This document shows, piece after piece, positions 1 to 8,385 of a stretch of 64,000 nucleotides of DNA. The DNA lies in contig JAEXRW010000025.1 in the NCBI GenBank assembly GCA_023454175.1, positions 558,001-622,000 of the forward strand, in the 5' to 3' direction. The stretch comes from Bacillota bacterium. Its GTDB lineage: Bacteria > Bacillota > Clostridia > Christensenellales > JAEXRW01. The position numbers and the translations under genes are program-made. The first letter of the stretch is position 1. Each line of letters begins with the position of its first letter. The notes beneath the pieces are model-generated. The model ran no database searches. It was not told the DNA's origin and saw only the letters and a list, made by a program, of their open reading frames with translations.

Positions 1-174
1 AAGGTTCAATATGTTATTCGGGCTTATAAACCGTGGCCATTGTGTCGCATTGCTGATGATCTGAACCAATACAATGATTACAATAAAGCCGAGAAATATG
101 TTCAGCACAGTACGGTTTTCAAAGCGCTTTGATGTAGCCAGTTTTTCTTTTTTCTTTGCTACCCCAGTCGTCAT
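1..174 (-). CDS. Sugar ABC transporter permease (RbsC-like), partial at window edge
   Basis: Only the first 58 codons are in the window; the rest lies left of position 1. The start ATG (172-174) overlaps the TGA of the ATPase gene by four bases (ATGA), so the two are translationally coupled. The visible part is a lysine-rich cytoplasmic N-terminus (VAKKKEKLATSKRFENR), then a hydrophobic stretch (LNIFLGFIVIIVLVQII) that is a good first membrane segment, then a loop ending ISPNNILNL. This matches the start of ribose/galactose-type permeases such as RbsC and MglC. Identity rests mainly on the partner ATPase; substrate unknown. Confidence 0.8.
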   Translation of the reverse strand, partial: MTTGVAKKKEKLATSKRFENRTVLNIFLGFIVIIVLVQIISNATQWPRFISPNNILNL

Positions 175-1661
175 ATTTTTGTCCCCCCTATAGAATGTGT
201 CAGGATATTTTCTTCAGAAATTTCTTCTTTTTCAAGTTCGGCTTTGACCTCTCCGTTTTTCATCACGAGCACCCTGTCGCTCATGGCGATGACTTCCGGC
301 ATGTCGGAGGATACCATGATGATCGCTTTGCCTTGTTTGAGCAGGTCTATCATGATCTGGTAGATTTCCTGTTTGGCGCCAACGTCGATACCGCGGGTCG
401 GTTCGTCAAAAATGAATATCTCACCGTCCGTGTTAAACCATTTGGCCAGGACGACCTTCTGCTGGTTCCCGCCCGACAGGTTCCCCACGATCACTCCGGA
501 ATCATTCGCCTTGGTGCCGAGCGCCTTAATATACTTATCACCGACCTTGTAGTCCTCCACCTGGTTCATAAAAAACTTTTTGGTGTTTACAAGGTTGGCC
601 ACTATCGTATTGAATGCGATCGAATGTCTCAGGAATAGGCCTGTATTTTGCCTGTCCTCGGTGATGAAACACATCTTGTTTTTTATCGCATTTTTGGGAG
701 AACTCTTTTTAACGCATTTGCCATTGATGATGATTTCACCATTGTCCAGGTTGGCGGCGCCAAACAGCACGTCCATCAATTCGGAACGTCCTGAACCCAC
801 CATTCCGGCAAATCCGAGTATCTCGCCTTTTTTGAGCTGGAAGCTTATGTTTTTTGCACCGTTGCCGGTAACGTTTTTGGCTTCAAACACGACGTCGCCA
901 GTCGTAACTGCTTCACGTTTGTAAAACGTGGACGGGTCACGTCCTACCATGTCTTTTATGAGCTTCTGCTCTGTCAATTCTTTGATGTCATAGGTATTGA
1001 CCTTCTGGCCATCCCGAAGCACCGTCACCCTGTCTGCGATGCGGAATACTTCCTCCAGATGGTGTGAGATATAGATGATTCCTATCCCGGTCTTCTTGAT
1101 AGTCTGGATGATCTCCAGCAAATGTTCGATCTCGGAAGCCGAGAAGGATGCTGTTGGTTCATCCAGAATGATTACTTTCCGTTGGAAAATCAGGCCTTTG
1201 GCTATTTCAACGGTTTTTTGCTGGCCGCTGCTCAATTCTCCTACCAAAGTATCCGGGCTCATGTCACTTTGGAGGTATTTCAGCACATCTGCAGTCTTTT
1301 TGCGCATCTCGGGTTTCTGCACAAAACCTGCTTTATCGATCTCCAGACCCGTGAATATGTTTTCAGTGATATCTAGGTGTTTGAATACCGTATGCTCCTG
1401 ATATATGGTCTGAATTCCCAGAGATTGCGCCGTATGCGGGTTCAGCTTGACTCTTTTCCCTTCAAACAGGATCTCGCCGCCTTCATCCGGCGTATATGCG
1501 CCCGATAAAACCTTTATAAGCGTAGATTTTCCCGCGCCATTTTCGCCGCAAAGGCAATGAACCTCTCCCTGCTTCAGGTCAAACGATATGTTTTGCAGCG
1601 CTTTCACACCGGGAAAGGTTTTTGATATGTTGTTCAACCGAAGGATCTCTTCTTGAGGCAT
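171..1661 (-). CDS. Sugar ABC transporter ATP-binding protein, two ABC domains (RbsA/MglA type)
   Basis: A tandem ATPase that energises import of a monosaccharide-like substrate. The first nucleotide-binding domain has Walker A GENGAGKST, signature LSSGQQ and Walker B VIILDEPT. The second has a degenerate P-loop (GMVGSGRSEL), signature LSGGNQQKV and IFIFDEPTRGID, the usual pattern of RbsA/MglA/XylG proteins. Length (496 aa) is normal. A GTG start at 1679 is possible, but the ATG at 1661 has the Shine-Dalgarno GGAGGGGG (1671-1678) at correct spacing and is preferred. A RbsC-like permease follows with a 4-base overlap. No periplasmic-type binding protein gene lies upstream; a URO-D-family gene is there instead, so substrate cannot be inferred. 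Confidence 0.93.
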   Translation of the reverse strand: MPQEEILRLNNISKTFPGVKALQNISFDLKQGEVHCLCGENGAGKSTLIKVLSGAYTPDEGGEILFEGKRVKLNPHTAQSLGIQTIYQEHTVFKHLDITENIFTGLEIDKAGFVQKPEMRKKTADVLKYLQSDMSPDTLVGELSSGQQKTVEIAKGLIFQRKVIILDEPTASFSASEIEHLLEIIQTIKKTGIGIIYISHHLEEVFRIADRVTVLRDGQKVNTYDIKELTEQKLIKDMVGRDPSTFYKREAVTTGDVVFEAKNVTGNGAKNISFQLKKGEILGFAGMVGSGRSELMDVLFGAANLDNGEIIINGKCVKKSSPKNAIKNKMCFITEDRQNTGLFLRHSIAFNTIVANLVNTKKFFMNQVEDYKVGDKYIKALGTKANDSGVIVGNLSGGNQQKVVLAKWFNTDGEIFIFDEPTRGIDVGAKQEIYQIMIDLLKQGKAIIMVSSDMPEVIAMSDRVLVMKNGEVKAELEKEEISEENILTHSIGGTKI

Positions 1662-1806
1662 TATTCCAACCCCCTCCACAATTACGCTTTTATACGTTTA
1701 AGTTATCTTATGTACTCAAATCGCTGATTTCTTCGGTAATCACAATACGCTATGTGAAAACTTTCAATATACAACATTTATCCAGCATTTATACGATTAA
1801 ATTTCT

Positions 1807-1835
1807 ATTCTTAATTTTACATATTAATTCGTCAA
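1807..1835 (-). promoter_or_regulatory. Possible sigma-A promoter for the sugar ABC ATPase gene
   Basis: Reading the minus strand, TTGACG (1830-1835) is followed after 17 bases by AAGAAT (1807-1812), in an AT-rich 266-base gap between the URO-D-family gene and the ATPase gene. The -10 is imperfect. If real, the transporter can be transcribed apart from the gene upstream of it. Confidence 0.35.
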
Positions 1836-1927
1836 ATGCAATAGTAAGTTTTTCATATGTACTATCCTATTACATATGAAGTCTCATATATGAATCATAT
1901 ACGGCCAGAGAGGCAGTCTGCAGCTAT

Positions 1928-3172
1928 TTATCTCTTGCCATATGTCATGGTTGTTTCAAACATAGCAGTAATGTTTTCGGGTCTGGCTTCATCGATGAGC
2001 GCTCCGGAATCCATCATATAGCCTCCGCCAGGCGCGCATGTGTCGATGAGCCATTTGCAGTAATCCACCACTTCCTGCGGTTTGCCATAGGTAAGCATGA
2101 CATTCGGCACATTTCCGGCTATGCATGCAGTATCTTTCAGGACTTTTTTTGCATTTGCCATTTCGGTGTATTCAAATAAATAGACAACTTTTCCTTTCGG
2201 TACTTCCGTGAGATACGGCAGTCTCGTATTGTAGGTGCCTTCGACATACACCATGGGGGTCAATCCAGCATCGGCCAGCGCAGTAATGTATTTGCGCAGG
2301 GACGGCCAGTAGAATTTCTTGAACATTTCATCTGACATGAATTCATCCACGCCTTTGTGCAGCCACATCCATACATAGGGTCTGCCGGCTGCCTTTGCCC
2401 CTGCTATGGCGTCCGGTATCGCAAAATCGGTGACTCTATCGATCAATGTGAGCAGCTCTTCGGGATGATCATACAGATCAAATATGATGCCTTCCGTGCC
2501 GCGCATGGTATCGCCTATCATATCGTATGGTGCATAGGCAAATCCGCCGTACGCTACCGGTATACCAAATTCCTTCTCCATTTTCGTATCGTATTCACCC
2601 AAATATCCAAACCAATCCAGCAGCATTTTCCCGGCTTTCATGGCATGATTCAGTGATTCCTGTACATCCGGAAGCCCAAACGCTGCGAGGGCGCCCATAT
2701 GTCCAAACCACATGGTGTTTCTGAAATCAAGCTTTGAAAACCCGCTTAATTTGCTGAAACTTCTCGGGAGCCATTTGTTCAACATGAATTTTGACATGTC
2801 CTGGATTGCTTCGGGGTATTCATCGCCCTTCATGTATTCATCTTCAATGTACTGATACAGTACGTTTGGATCCTCAATATGTTTGCCAGGCCAGCGAAAC
2901 CATACCAGTCCCAGTTCTTCCATATAGTTGGCTGGATACATGAGGATGGGATCCCACCCAAGGTCAGGCTTGTAATCTTGATAGAATTTGTCCAGGCAAC
3001 GTCCCGCTGCTGTATAATCATACATGCATTCCTTTATCGTACCGCCTGCATAATAAATCGGGAAACCTTCCATAACGGGAACAATAGGAATCCTGTCAGG
3101 CTCTTTGAGAGCGATCGAATCACGTACGCGTTTTACTCTGGCATCAAACTCATTTTTCACTTGTTCAGTCAT
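1928..3172 (-). CDS. Uroporphyrinogen decarboxylase (URO-D) family protein, not heme HemE
   Basis: A 414-residue protein of the URO-D/MtaA/CmuA superfamily, which includes heme uroporphyrinogen decarboxylase and the corrinoid/cofactor methyltransferases of anaerobes. It has the family's barrel pattern (RIPIVPVMEGFPIYYAGG near residue 27, a GHMGALAAFG segment near 155, C-terminal PGGGYMMDSGALIDEARPENI). No heme-synthesis genes adjoin it. It is the gene upstream of a sugar ABC transporter, 267 bases away. Such URO-D paralogues are common in Clostridia beside transporter genes and their reactions are mostly unknown; methyl transfer or modification of an imported compound is only inference. Shine-Dalgarno GGAGG lies about 8 bases before the ATG. 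Confidence 0.8.
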   Translation of the reverse strand: MTEQVKNEFDARVKRVRDSIALKEPDRIPIVPVMEGFPIYYAGGTIKECMYDYTAAGRCLDKFYQDYKPDLGWDPILMYPANYMEELGLVWFRWPGKHIEDPNVLYQYIEDEYMKGDEYPEAIQDMSKFMLNKWLPRSFSKLSGFSKLDFRNTMWFGHMGALAAFGLPDVQESLNHAMKAGKMLLDWFGYLGEYDTKMEKEFGIPVAYGGFAYAPYDMIGDTMRGTEGIIFDLYDHPEELLTLIDRVTDFAIPDAIAGAKAAGRPYVWMWLHKGVDEFMSDEMFKKFYWPSLRKYITALADAGLTPMVYVEGTYNTRLPYLTEVPKGKVVYLFEYTEMANAKKVLKDTACIAGNVPNVMLTYGKPQEVVDYCKWLIDTCAPGGGYMMDSGALIDEARPENITAMFETTMTYGKR

Positions 3173-3975
3173 ACTAAAAGCCTCCCGATAGATAATTTGG
3201 TTTTTTCTAACGACTATTTTGCCCAGATACAGGATTTAAATGAACTGCAAGGGTGATGTTAAACGTATAAGTCACATTTGAAACCATCTTATCATATTTA
3301 CGTTGGGCAAGTAAAGATGACATTTTAAATTCTTGCCGATTCAAAAACTGGCAGGTCTAAAAATTCGATGTATTAAGGCTTTGAACCCCAGGCGGTGAAG
3401 GTATGTCAAATTCCACTGCGAGTACGTACGTTGTAAGCCGGCAGCAAAGTGCTCAATTGAATCACCTCCTGGCACGCATATTGTATGCTGAACCGGGTTT
3501 CCGCTTTAAAGGGAAACTAAATTTGCGGTCCCGTGCGAAAACGCCTTGTCTCTCATGCTTTTCACTTTCTGAATGGCTGGTACTGTTTGATATATGGACT
3601 GCACTAGTTTTGCAGCTTGGATTCCTGTCGGGCTGTAAACATCCCGGAGCCCGTATCAGGGTAATAAGCTGCGCCCGTTTTATAAGAACGTTTTGATATT
3701 TATATACTGATGGTTGGATACCAAATGAAACACCATGTGAAGGACCAAAGTCTGCAATGATGCATCGTGCGTAAACCCCTTGGTATTACCCCTCGCCCCC
3801 TTGCACATGACAGCCTTGGTATAGCGGAGATACAGCAAGTCCGGAATGGGTTTTTGGGCTGAAAGTCCCTAAGTTAGAACCATCGCTTGTTAACGCAGCA
3901 CAGGAGTCGTGCCCTCTCTTTGCTTGTTAACATCGTGCATTTCGTCATTTATGTGTATTCTCTGGCTTTTTTGAG
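3173..3975. other. Long intergenic region, no convincing protein gene; possible relic RNA
   Basis: About 800 bases without a supported protein. On the minus strand a perfect AGGAGGTGA (3462-3470) precedes a TTG-initiated 16-codon frame (3406-3456). Between roughly 3700 and 3940 on the plus strand are a GTGCG motif near 3769, the segment GGGCTGAAAGTCCCTAAG near 3858 (recalling the GGGTGAAAGTCCC element of group II intron domain I), and the direct repeat GCTTGTTAAC. No reverse transcriptase or recognisable domain V is visible, so a degraded intron is only a guess. A plus-strand 97-residue frame (3403-3696) has no protein-like features. Confidence 0.4.
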
Positions 3976-4008
3976 ACAAAAATGCCGCCGGTGATAACCG
4001 GCGGCATT
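3976..4008 (-). terminator. Rho-independent terminator of the lacI-GH1-yesL-msmX operon
   Basis: An 11-bp perfect stem (3981-3991 with 3998-4008, AATGCCGCCGG arms) and a six-base loop, followed on the minus strand by TTTTTG. It lies 22 bases past the stop of the ATPase gene. Confidence 0.9.
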
Positions 4009-4030
4009 ATGATGACGTTTTATATCTGCC

Positions 4031-5152
4031 TTAGCCTTTTTTCCTCAATGTAGTCAGGCTTTCCTTGTCAAAAGCGTGAATTTTGCCCGTTTCAATGAAT
4101 AGTTTTATATTCTGCCCCGTAGTTGCAGAGCAAGTATTGGCCAGGCGGGCAATGATATTCTTCTCAATATTCCTAGCTTTCAGGTAAAGATAGATATCCG
4201 AACCGAGCATTTCCCTGATCTCAACATTTACATCGATGCTGAGTTCAGGATCAAAATTCTTGCACAGTTCTTCCACGCAGCAGTCTTCGGGGCGAATGCC
4301 GATATAGATATCCCTCCCAAATGCAGCATCGTCAAATGTGCGCGCTCTTTCTTCCCGGATAAGCACCTTGTGTCCGCTGAAAACCGCATAAGTTTTGTTC
4401 CCGGCTTTTTCAAAACGGCCTTCGAATATGTTCATTTGCGGACTGCCGATGAATTCTGCGACAAATTTATTCTGCGGATTGTCATAGAGTTCCGCAGGGG
4501 ATCCGCATTGCTGGATGAATCCATCCTTCATCACGACGATCCTGTCCCCCATTGTCATCGCCTCGATTTGATCGTGCGTGACATAGATGAATGTCGTTCC
4601 CAGGCGCATATGCAGTTTGGCTATTTCAGCCCTCATCTGCGTCCTGAGCTTTGCATCCAGATTTGACAGCGGTTCATCAAGGAGAAATACCTTGGGTTCG
4701 CGTACGATGGCACGGCCCAATGCCACGCGCTGTCTTTGCCCGCCGGAGAGGGCTTTCGGTTTCCGTTTCAGCAGATGGGAAATGTCCAGGATTTCCGCAG
4801 CTTCTTCCACCCTCTTCTTGATCTCCGGTTTTGGCATCTTTCTCAATGTCAGACCAAACGCCATGTTTTCATACACTGTCATATGCGGGTATAGAGCATA
4901 GTTCTGAAAAACCATGGCTATGTCCCTGTCTTTGGGCGCGATACCGTTTACAAGCCTGTCGCCGATCAAGAGTTCACCCGATGTGATCTCCTCCAATCCT
5001 GCAACCATTCTGAGAGTTGTTGATTTGCCGCAGCCCGATGGGCCGACCAATACCACAAACTCCTGATCTTTGATCTCAAGATTGAAGTTGTCGACGGCTT
5101 TCACCTTACCAGGGAAAACTTTGCAGATGTTTTTTAGAGTAACAGATGCCAT
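4031..5152 (-). CDS. Carbohydrate ABC transporter ATP-binding protein (MsmX/UgpC/MalK type)
   Basis: The 373-aa energising subunit of CUT1 sugar importers. Walker A GPSGCGKSTT near residue 38, Q-loop QNYALYPHMT, signature LSGGQRQR, Walker B VFLLDEPLSNLD and switch His in YVTHDQIEAMTMGD are intact. A C-terminal OB-like regulatory region (GIRPEDC) marks the MalK/MsmX family. It is last in a minus-strand operon after lacI, GH1 and yesL, 21 bases behind yesL with GGAGG before the ATG, and a terminator follows. MsmX-type ATPases commonly serve several permease pairs, so it probably drives the MalF/MalG-like permeases encoded at 10.1-11.9 kb, which have no ATPase of their own; this is inference. 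Confidence 0.95.
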   Translation of the reverse strand: MASVTLKNICKVFPGKVKAVDNFNLEIKDQEFVVLVGPSGCGKSTTLRMVAGLEEITSGELLIGDRLVNGIAPKDRDIAMVFQNYALYPHMTVYENMAFGLTLRKMPKPEIKKRVEEAAEILDISHLLKRKPKALSGGQRQRVALGRAIVREPKVFLLDEPLSNLDAKLRTQMRAEIAKLHMRLGTTFIYVTHDQIEAMTMGDRIVVMKDGFIQQCGSPAELYDNPQNKFVAEFIGSPQMNIFEGRFEKAGNKTYAVFSGHKVLIREERARTFDDAAFGRDIYIGIRPEDCCVEELCKNFDPELSIDVNVEIREMLGSDIYLYLKARNIEKNIIARLANTCSATTGQNIKLFIETGKIHAFDKESLTTLRKKG

Positions 5153-5173
5153 GACGATAACCTCCTGATTTAA

Positions 5174-5905
5174 TTATTCTATCGTATCTTTGAAAATTGC
5201 CTCTCGAGCCGGTATTTGTTCCTTTGCAGATACTTGTGGATCTACAAAGATTGCTTTCACCTTCGGATAACATAGAAAACTGATGGTATATGCACACGTA
5301 ACGGGTATCAGTATCAGCACAAGCAGCAGCGACACCGGATAAAGGAAAACCGTAACAGCGATCAGGAAAAGGTTGATCGCAAACGCGAGGAGATTCGCTC
5401 CCAAATTCCCCAGCGCCATTGCCAGAGAGTTCCGGATAATCTTCGTCAATGGCAGTTTTACCGTAACCATCAGCAGGTAAGCGTAATACGAAATGAACGT
5501 TAAAACGACCAGCGCCAAACCACAGATTGCTGCCAGCGCATATGCTATCGGGTCGATCTGGGCTTGAAGTACATAAAAGTAGAATGCAAGCCCCAGCAGT
5601 CCATAGGCTGCCAGGCTGATCAGTCCAAATGATAAACCCTGTTTGAAATTTTCTTTGAATTGTTGCCAAAAATCCTTCCATACGTAAGCTGTCTCTTCCT
5701 GGGAATACTTTCTTAAAATGTAAGCCATTGCAGCGTTGGCGGGCCCGATCGTAACGACCGGCAGGCAGATCACCAGGAAAAGCATGTTCAGTCCCATCAG
5801 TTTCCAAAACCGTCTGAAGTATATTACAAAGTACATCAAGGTTTTGGATTTGGGTTTTTCATTCTTCGATATTCCCAAACCTTCTTTTTGAAGACCAAAT
5901 TTCAT
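5174..5905 (-). CDS. YesL-like (DUF624) integral membrane protein
   Basis: A 243-aa membrane protein of the YesL/DUF624 family, which recurs in Firmicute polysaccharide-use operons and has no established biochemical role. About five hydrophobic helices are visible: LMGLNMLFLVICLPVVTI near residue 37, GLISLAAYGLLGLAFYFYVL, ALAAICGLALVVLTFISYYAYLL, NLGANLLAFAINLFLIAV and YPVSLLLVLILIPVTC. The FYRRFWKL-like lead and the PVVTIGPANAAM motif are typical. GGAGGTGAAAAC precedes the ATG. It sits between a GH1 glucosidase and the sugar-importer ATPase, and could assist transport or signalling for these sugars. Confidence 0.85.
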   Translation of the reverse strand: MKFGLQKEGLGISKNEKPKSKTLMYFVIYFRRFWKLMGLNMLFLVICLPVVTIGPANAAMAYILRKYSQEETAYVWKDFWQQFKENFKQGLSFGLISLAAYGLLGLAFYFYVLQAQIDPIAYALAAICGLALVVLTFISYYAYLLMVTVKLPLTKIIRNSLAMALGNLGANLLAFAINLFLIAVTVFLYPVSLLLVLILIPVTCAYTISFLCYPKVKAIFVDPQVSAKEQIPAREAIFKDTIE

Positions 5906-5941
5906 GTTTTCACCTCCCTGATATACCTGCGTTCATATTTA

Positions 5942-7267
5942 TCAGATGCAGCGGCTGGCTATGACTTCTTTATACCGATAAAAGCTATCCTTCTTGATCC
6001 GTTCCTGAGTAGCAAAATCGATAAACACCAGTCCGAAGCGTTTTGAATATCCGAAGGACCACTCAAAATTGTCCATCAGCGACCAGGCGAAATATCCGGC
6101 GATATTCATTCCGGCTTCATTCAGTTCCCTGACAGCAGCCAGATGCTGCTCCAGGTATTCCACCCTGTCCGGATCGTGGACATGCCCGTTTTCAACTGTA
6201 TCCTGCCATGCAGAACCGTTTTCCGTAATATATATCGGCATATCCGTATATTCCCGCCGGATGCTTTTGATCGAATCGATCAATCCCTGGGGATAAACGG
6301 ACCATCCCATCTCCGTTTTCTTGTAGGTCGTATGGGCTTCCGAGCACAAAAGCAGATTCAGCGGGTCAAACTGAACGACATTCGGGCTGTAATAATTCAC
6401 GCCAAGGTAATCGCAGGACTGCCCGATTATTTCAAGATCCCCGTCTTTGATGAAGTTGAAATTCGGTACTCTTGCGCTCAGTAGATTCGCTATGTCAAAA
6501 GGATATGTACCTTTGAATAACGGATCCAGAAACCATCTGTTTATAAAGCCGCCGATATTGGATGCAGCCAGTTGATCCCCGTAGTTTGGACTTTCCGGAT
6601 AGGTTGCGGATATATTTAGGACGATCCCTATCGGAGCCTTCAATCCCAACCGCCGGTATAATTCAACGGCCATTCCGTGGGACAGTAATATGTGGTGGGC
6701 CACACGAAGGCCTTCTTCGATGTTCCTCTTGCCTGGCGCCTGCACGCCCCAGATGTAGGAAAGGAACGACGGGCACCAGGGTTCATTATGCGTGGCCCAC
6801 ATATCCACCGTTTCGGCATATTCGCGGAAACACACCTCGGCAAATTCGAGGAACCAATCAATACATTCCCTGTTGACCCAGCCGCCCTTTGCCTGCGCCC
6901 ATTCAGGCAGGTCCCAGTGATAGAGCGTCACGCATGCCTTTATACCGTTAGCTTTCAGTTGTTTCAGAACATCCTTGTAGTATTCGATCCCGGCTGGGTT
7001 GCATACACCTTGCGTGGGAAATATCCTGGGCCAGCTGATGGAAAACCTGAAACTGTCGACGCCCAGTTCTTTCATCAGGACGATATCCTGGCTGTATCGG
7101 TGGTAGAAATCGCACGCGATATCACCGTTGTCACCATTGAACACTTTTCCTGGTTCCATGCAAAAAGTGTCCCAGATGGATCTGGTTCTTCCGCCTTCGT
7201 TTGCGGCGCCTTCCACCTGGTACGCTGCAGTGGCGACCCCGAATATAAATTCTTTGTTGAAATCCAT
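5942..7267 (-). CDS. GH1 family beta-glucosidase / 6-phospho-beta-glucosidase-like
   Basis: A 441-aa retaining beta-glycosidase. The acid/base glutamate is in THNEP (E162) and the nucleophile in ITENGSA (E about 349). The N-terminus (FIFGVATAAYQVEGA) and C-terminal AWSLMDNFEWSFGYSKRFGL complete the GH1 pattern. There is no signal peptide, so it is intracellular. A tryptophan follows NFE (FEWSFGY) as in enzymes acting on non-phosphorylated beta-glucosides, and no PTS genes are nearby, so hydrolysis of cellobiose or beta-glucosides brought in by the ABC system is likely. It lies 18 bases after lacI, with GGAGG before the ATG. Confidence 0.95.
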   Translation of the reverse strand: MDFNKEFIFGVATAAYQVEGAANEGGRTRSIWDTFCMEPGKVFNGDNGDIACDFYHRYSQDIVLMKELGVDSFRFSISWPRIFPTQGVCNPAGIEYYKDVLKQLKANGIKACVTLYHWDLPEWAQAKGGWVNRECIDWFLEFAEVCFREYAETVDMWATHNEPWCPSFLSYIWGVQAPGKRNIEEGLRVAHHILLSHGMAVELYRRLGLKAPIGIVLNISATYPESPNYGDQLAASNIGGFINRWFLDPLFKGTYPFDIANLLSARVPNFNFIKDGDLEIIGQSCDYLGVNYYSPNVVQFDPLNLLLCSEAHTTYKKTEMGWSVYPQGLIDSIKSIRREYTDMPIYITENGSAWQDTVENGHVHDPDRVEYLEQHLAAVRELNEAGMNIAGYFAWSLMDNFEWSFGYSKRFGLVFIDFATQERIKKDSFYRYKEVIASRCI

Positions 7268-7285
7268 TGATTCCTCCGCAGTGCC

Positions 7286-8308
7286 TTAAGTATCGACCCT
7301 CGCACACGTGCCCCGCATGACGAGTGATGTCGGTATCCGTACATCCAGGGGGCCCTCTACCGAGCCGTTTTCGATCAGATCGATCAGAAGTTCGGCTGCT
7401 TTTATGCCGATCTCTTCCCTGTTCTGGCTTATTGTCGTCAATCCCGGGCTCGTGATGCTTGTAACATCCAGATTATCAAAACCGATTACGGAAATATCCG
7501 CCGGCACCCTGAATCCCCTTTCCTGAAGCGTATTGATTGCGGGGATCGCATACAGGTCATACCCTGCGAATATCGCCGTGGGCATATCGTTCCAGCAATT
7601 ATGCATCAGTTGGTCGATCGCTCTTTTACCTTCCTCCGAGGAATAGGCGGCCGTTTCGACCATGTACAGGGGATTATCCTCCAGATTCTTGCTCTTTAAA
7701 AATTCTTTGTAGGCACTGTACCGTTCCCATCCGGCCGTACTGAAAAGCGGTCCTGCGATATGCGCGATCTTCCTGTGCCCGAGTATGTAGAGGTATTCCA
7801 GTGCCTGCATGCTCCCCATGTAATTATCGGATAGTACGGCATGCCGGTTGGGATATGGCATCTCGACGGATACGCACTTCAGGTCGCTGTCTACAACGCT
7901 TTGGACTTCATGAGTGAAATTCTTGACAGCCGCTATCAGCACGCCATCCACCCTTCGATACAGGCAATGCTCCAAAAAAGAGACCTTCTGATTGCCCAGC
8001 CACTTGTTTACAAAGATGACATCATAACCCTTGATCCCCATATTGCTTTGAAAACTCTGCAAGATCCCGCTGAAATGCGGATGGGCTATGCCTGTGCCGA
8101 TATCTTCCGAAAACAAAACGCCTATCAGCCATGACTTCTTTGTTACAAGCGCCCGTGCATTGGTATTGGGGGTATACCCCATTTCCTTTGCAGCCTGCAT
8201 GATGATGGCGAATGTCTGCTTGTTTACACCGCTATAATTATTAAAAGCTTTTGACACCGTTGCAGGAGAAAATCCTGTCTTCTCTGCAATATCATAAATC
8301 GTTACCAC
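7286..8308 (-). CDS. LacI-family transcriptional regulator
   Basis: A 340-aa repressor. The N-terminal helix-turn-helix VTIYDIAEKTGFSPATVSKAFN and hinge (GYTPNTNARALVTKKS) are canonical. A periplasmic-binding-protein-like effector domain follows (GVLFSEDIGTGIAHPHFSGIL, SVIGFDNLDVTSITSPGLTTI). The start is GTG, with AAAGGA about ten bases upstream. It is first in the operon with GH1, yesL and the ATPase. Its own promoter carries a palindrome AAACCGGTTT on the -35, suggesting autoregulation, and related palindromes occur at the solute-binding-protein and cellobiose-phosphorylase promoters. A beta-glucoside or cello-oligosaccharide effector is inferred from these neighbours. Confidence 0.93.
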   Translation of the reverse strand: MVTIYDIAEKTGFSPATVSKAFNNYSGVNKQTFAIIMQAAKEMGYTPNTNARALVTKKSWLIGVLFSEDIGTGIAHPHFSGILQSFQSNMGIKGYDVIFVNKWLGNQKVSFLEHCLYRRVDGVLIAAVKNFTHEVQSVVDSDLKCVSVEMPYPNRHAVLSDNYMGSMQALEYLYILGHRKIAHIAGPLFSTAGWERYSAYKEFLKSKNLEDNPLYMVETAAYSSEEGKRAIDQLMHNCWNDMPTAIFAGYDLYAIPAINTLQERGFRVPADISVIGFDNLDVTSITSPGLTTISQNREEIGIKAAELLIDLIENGSVEGPLDVRIPTSLVMRGTCARVDT

Positions 8309-8344
8309 AGGGTTCTATTCCTTTCGTTGTTTCAATGTAATTTT

Positions 8345-8382
8345 ATTATACTACAGCGAAACAATTATCGAAACCGGTTTAT
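8345..8382 (-). promoter_or_regulatory. lacI promoter with overlapping LacI-type operator
   Basis: On the minus strand the -35 TTTCGA (8368-8373) and -10 TATAAT (8345-8350) are 17 bases apart. The perfect palindrome AAACCGGTTT (8371-8380), extended as ATCGAAACCGGTTTATA, overlaps the -35. This fits a LacI-family operator (consensus near GAAACCGGTTTC) and suggests negative autoregulation. Confidence 0.72.
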
Positions 8383-8385
8383 ACC

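Noticed and set aside
50..1927. Complete transporter operon with binding protein inside the window
   Set aside because: No binding-protein gene is present between the URO-D-family gene and the ATPase; it would have to be beyond the left edge.
3403..3696. 97-codon plus-strand frame in the long gap
   Set aside because: No ribosome site, no recognisable motif, and composition unlike the other genes.
5106..5807. 233-codon frame overlapping the yesL gene on the same strand
   Set aside because: It is an out-of-frame shadow; the yesL frame has the membrane segments and ribosome site.
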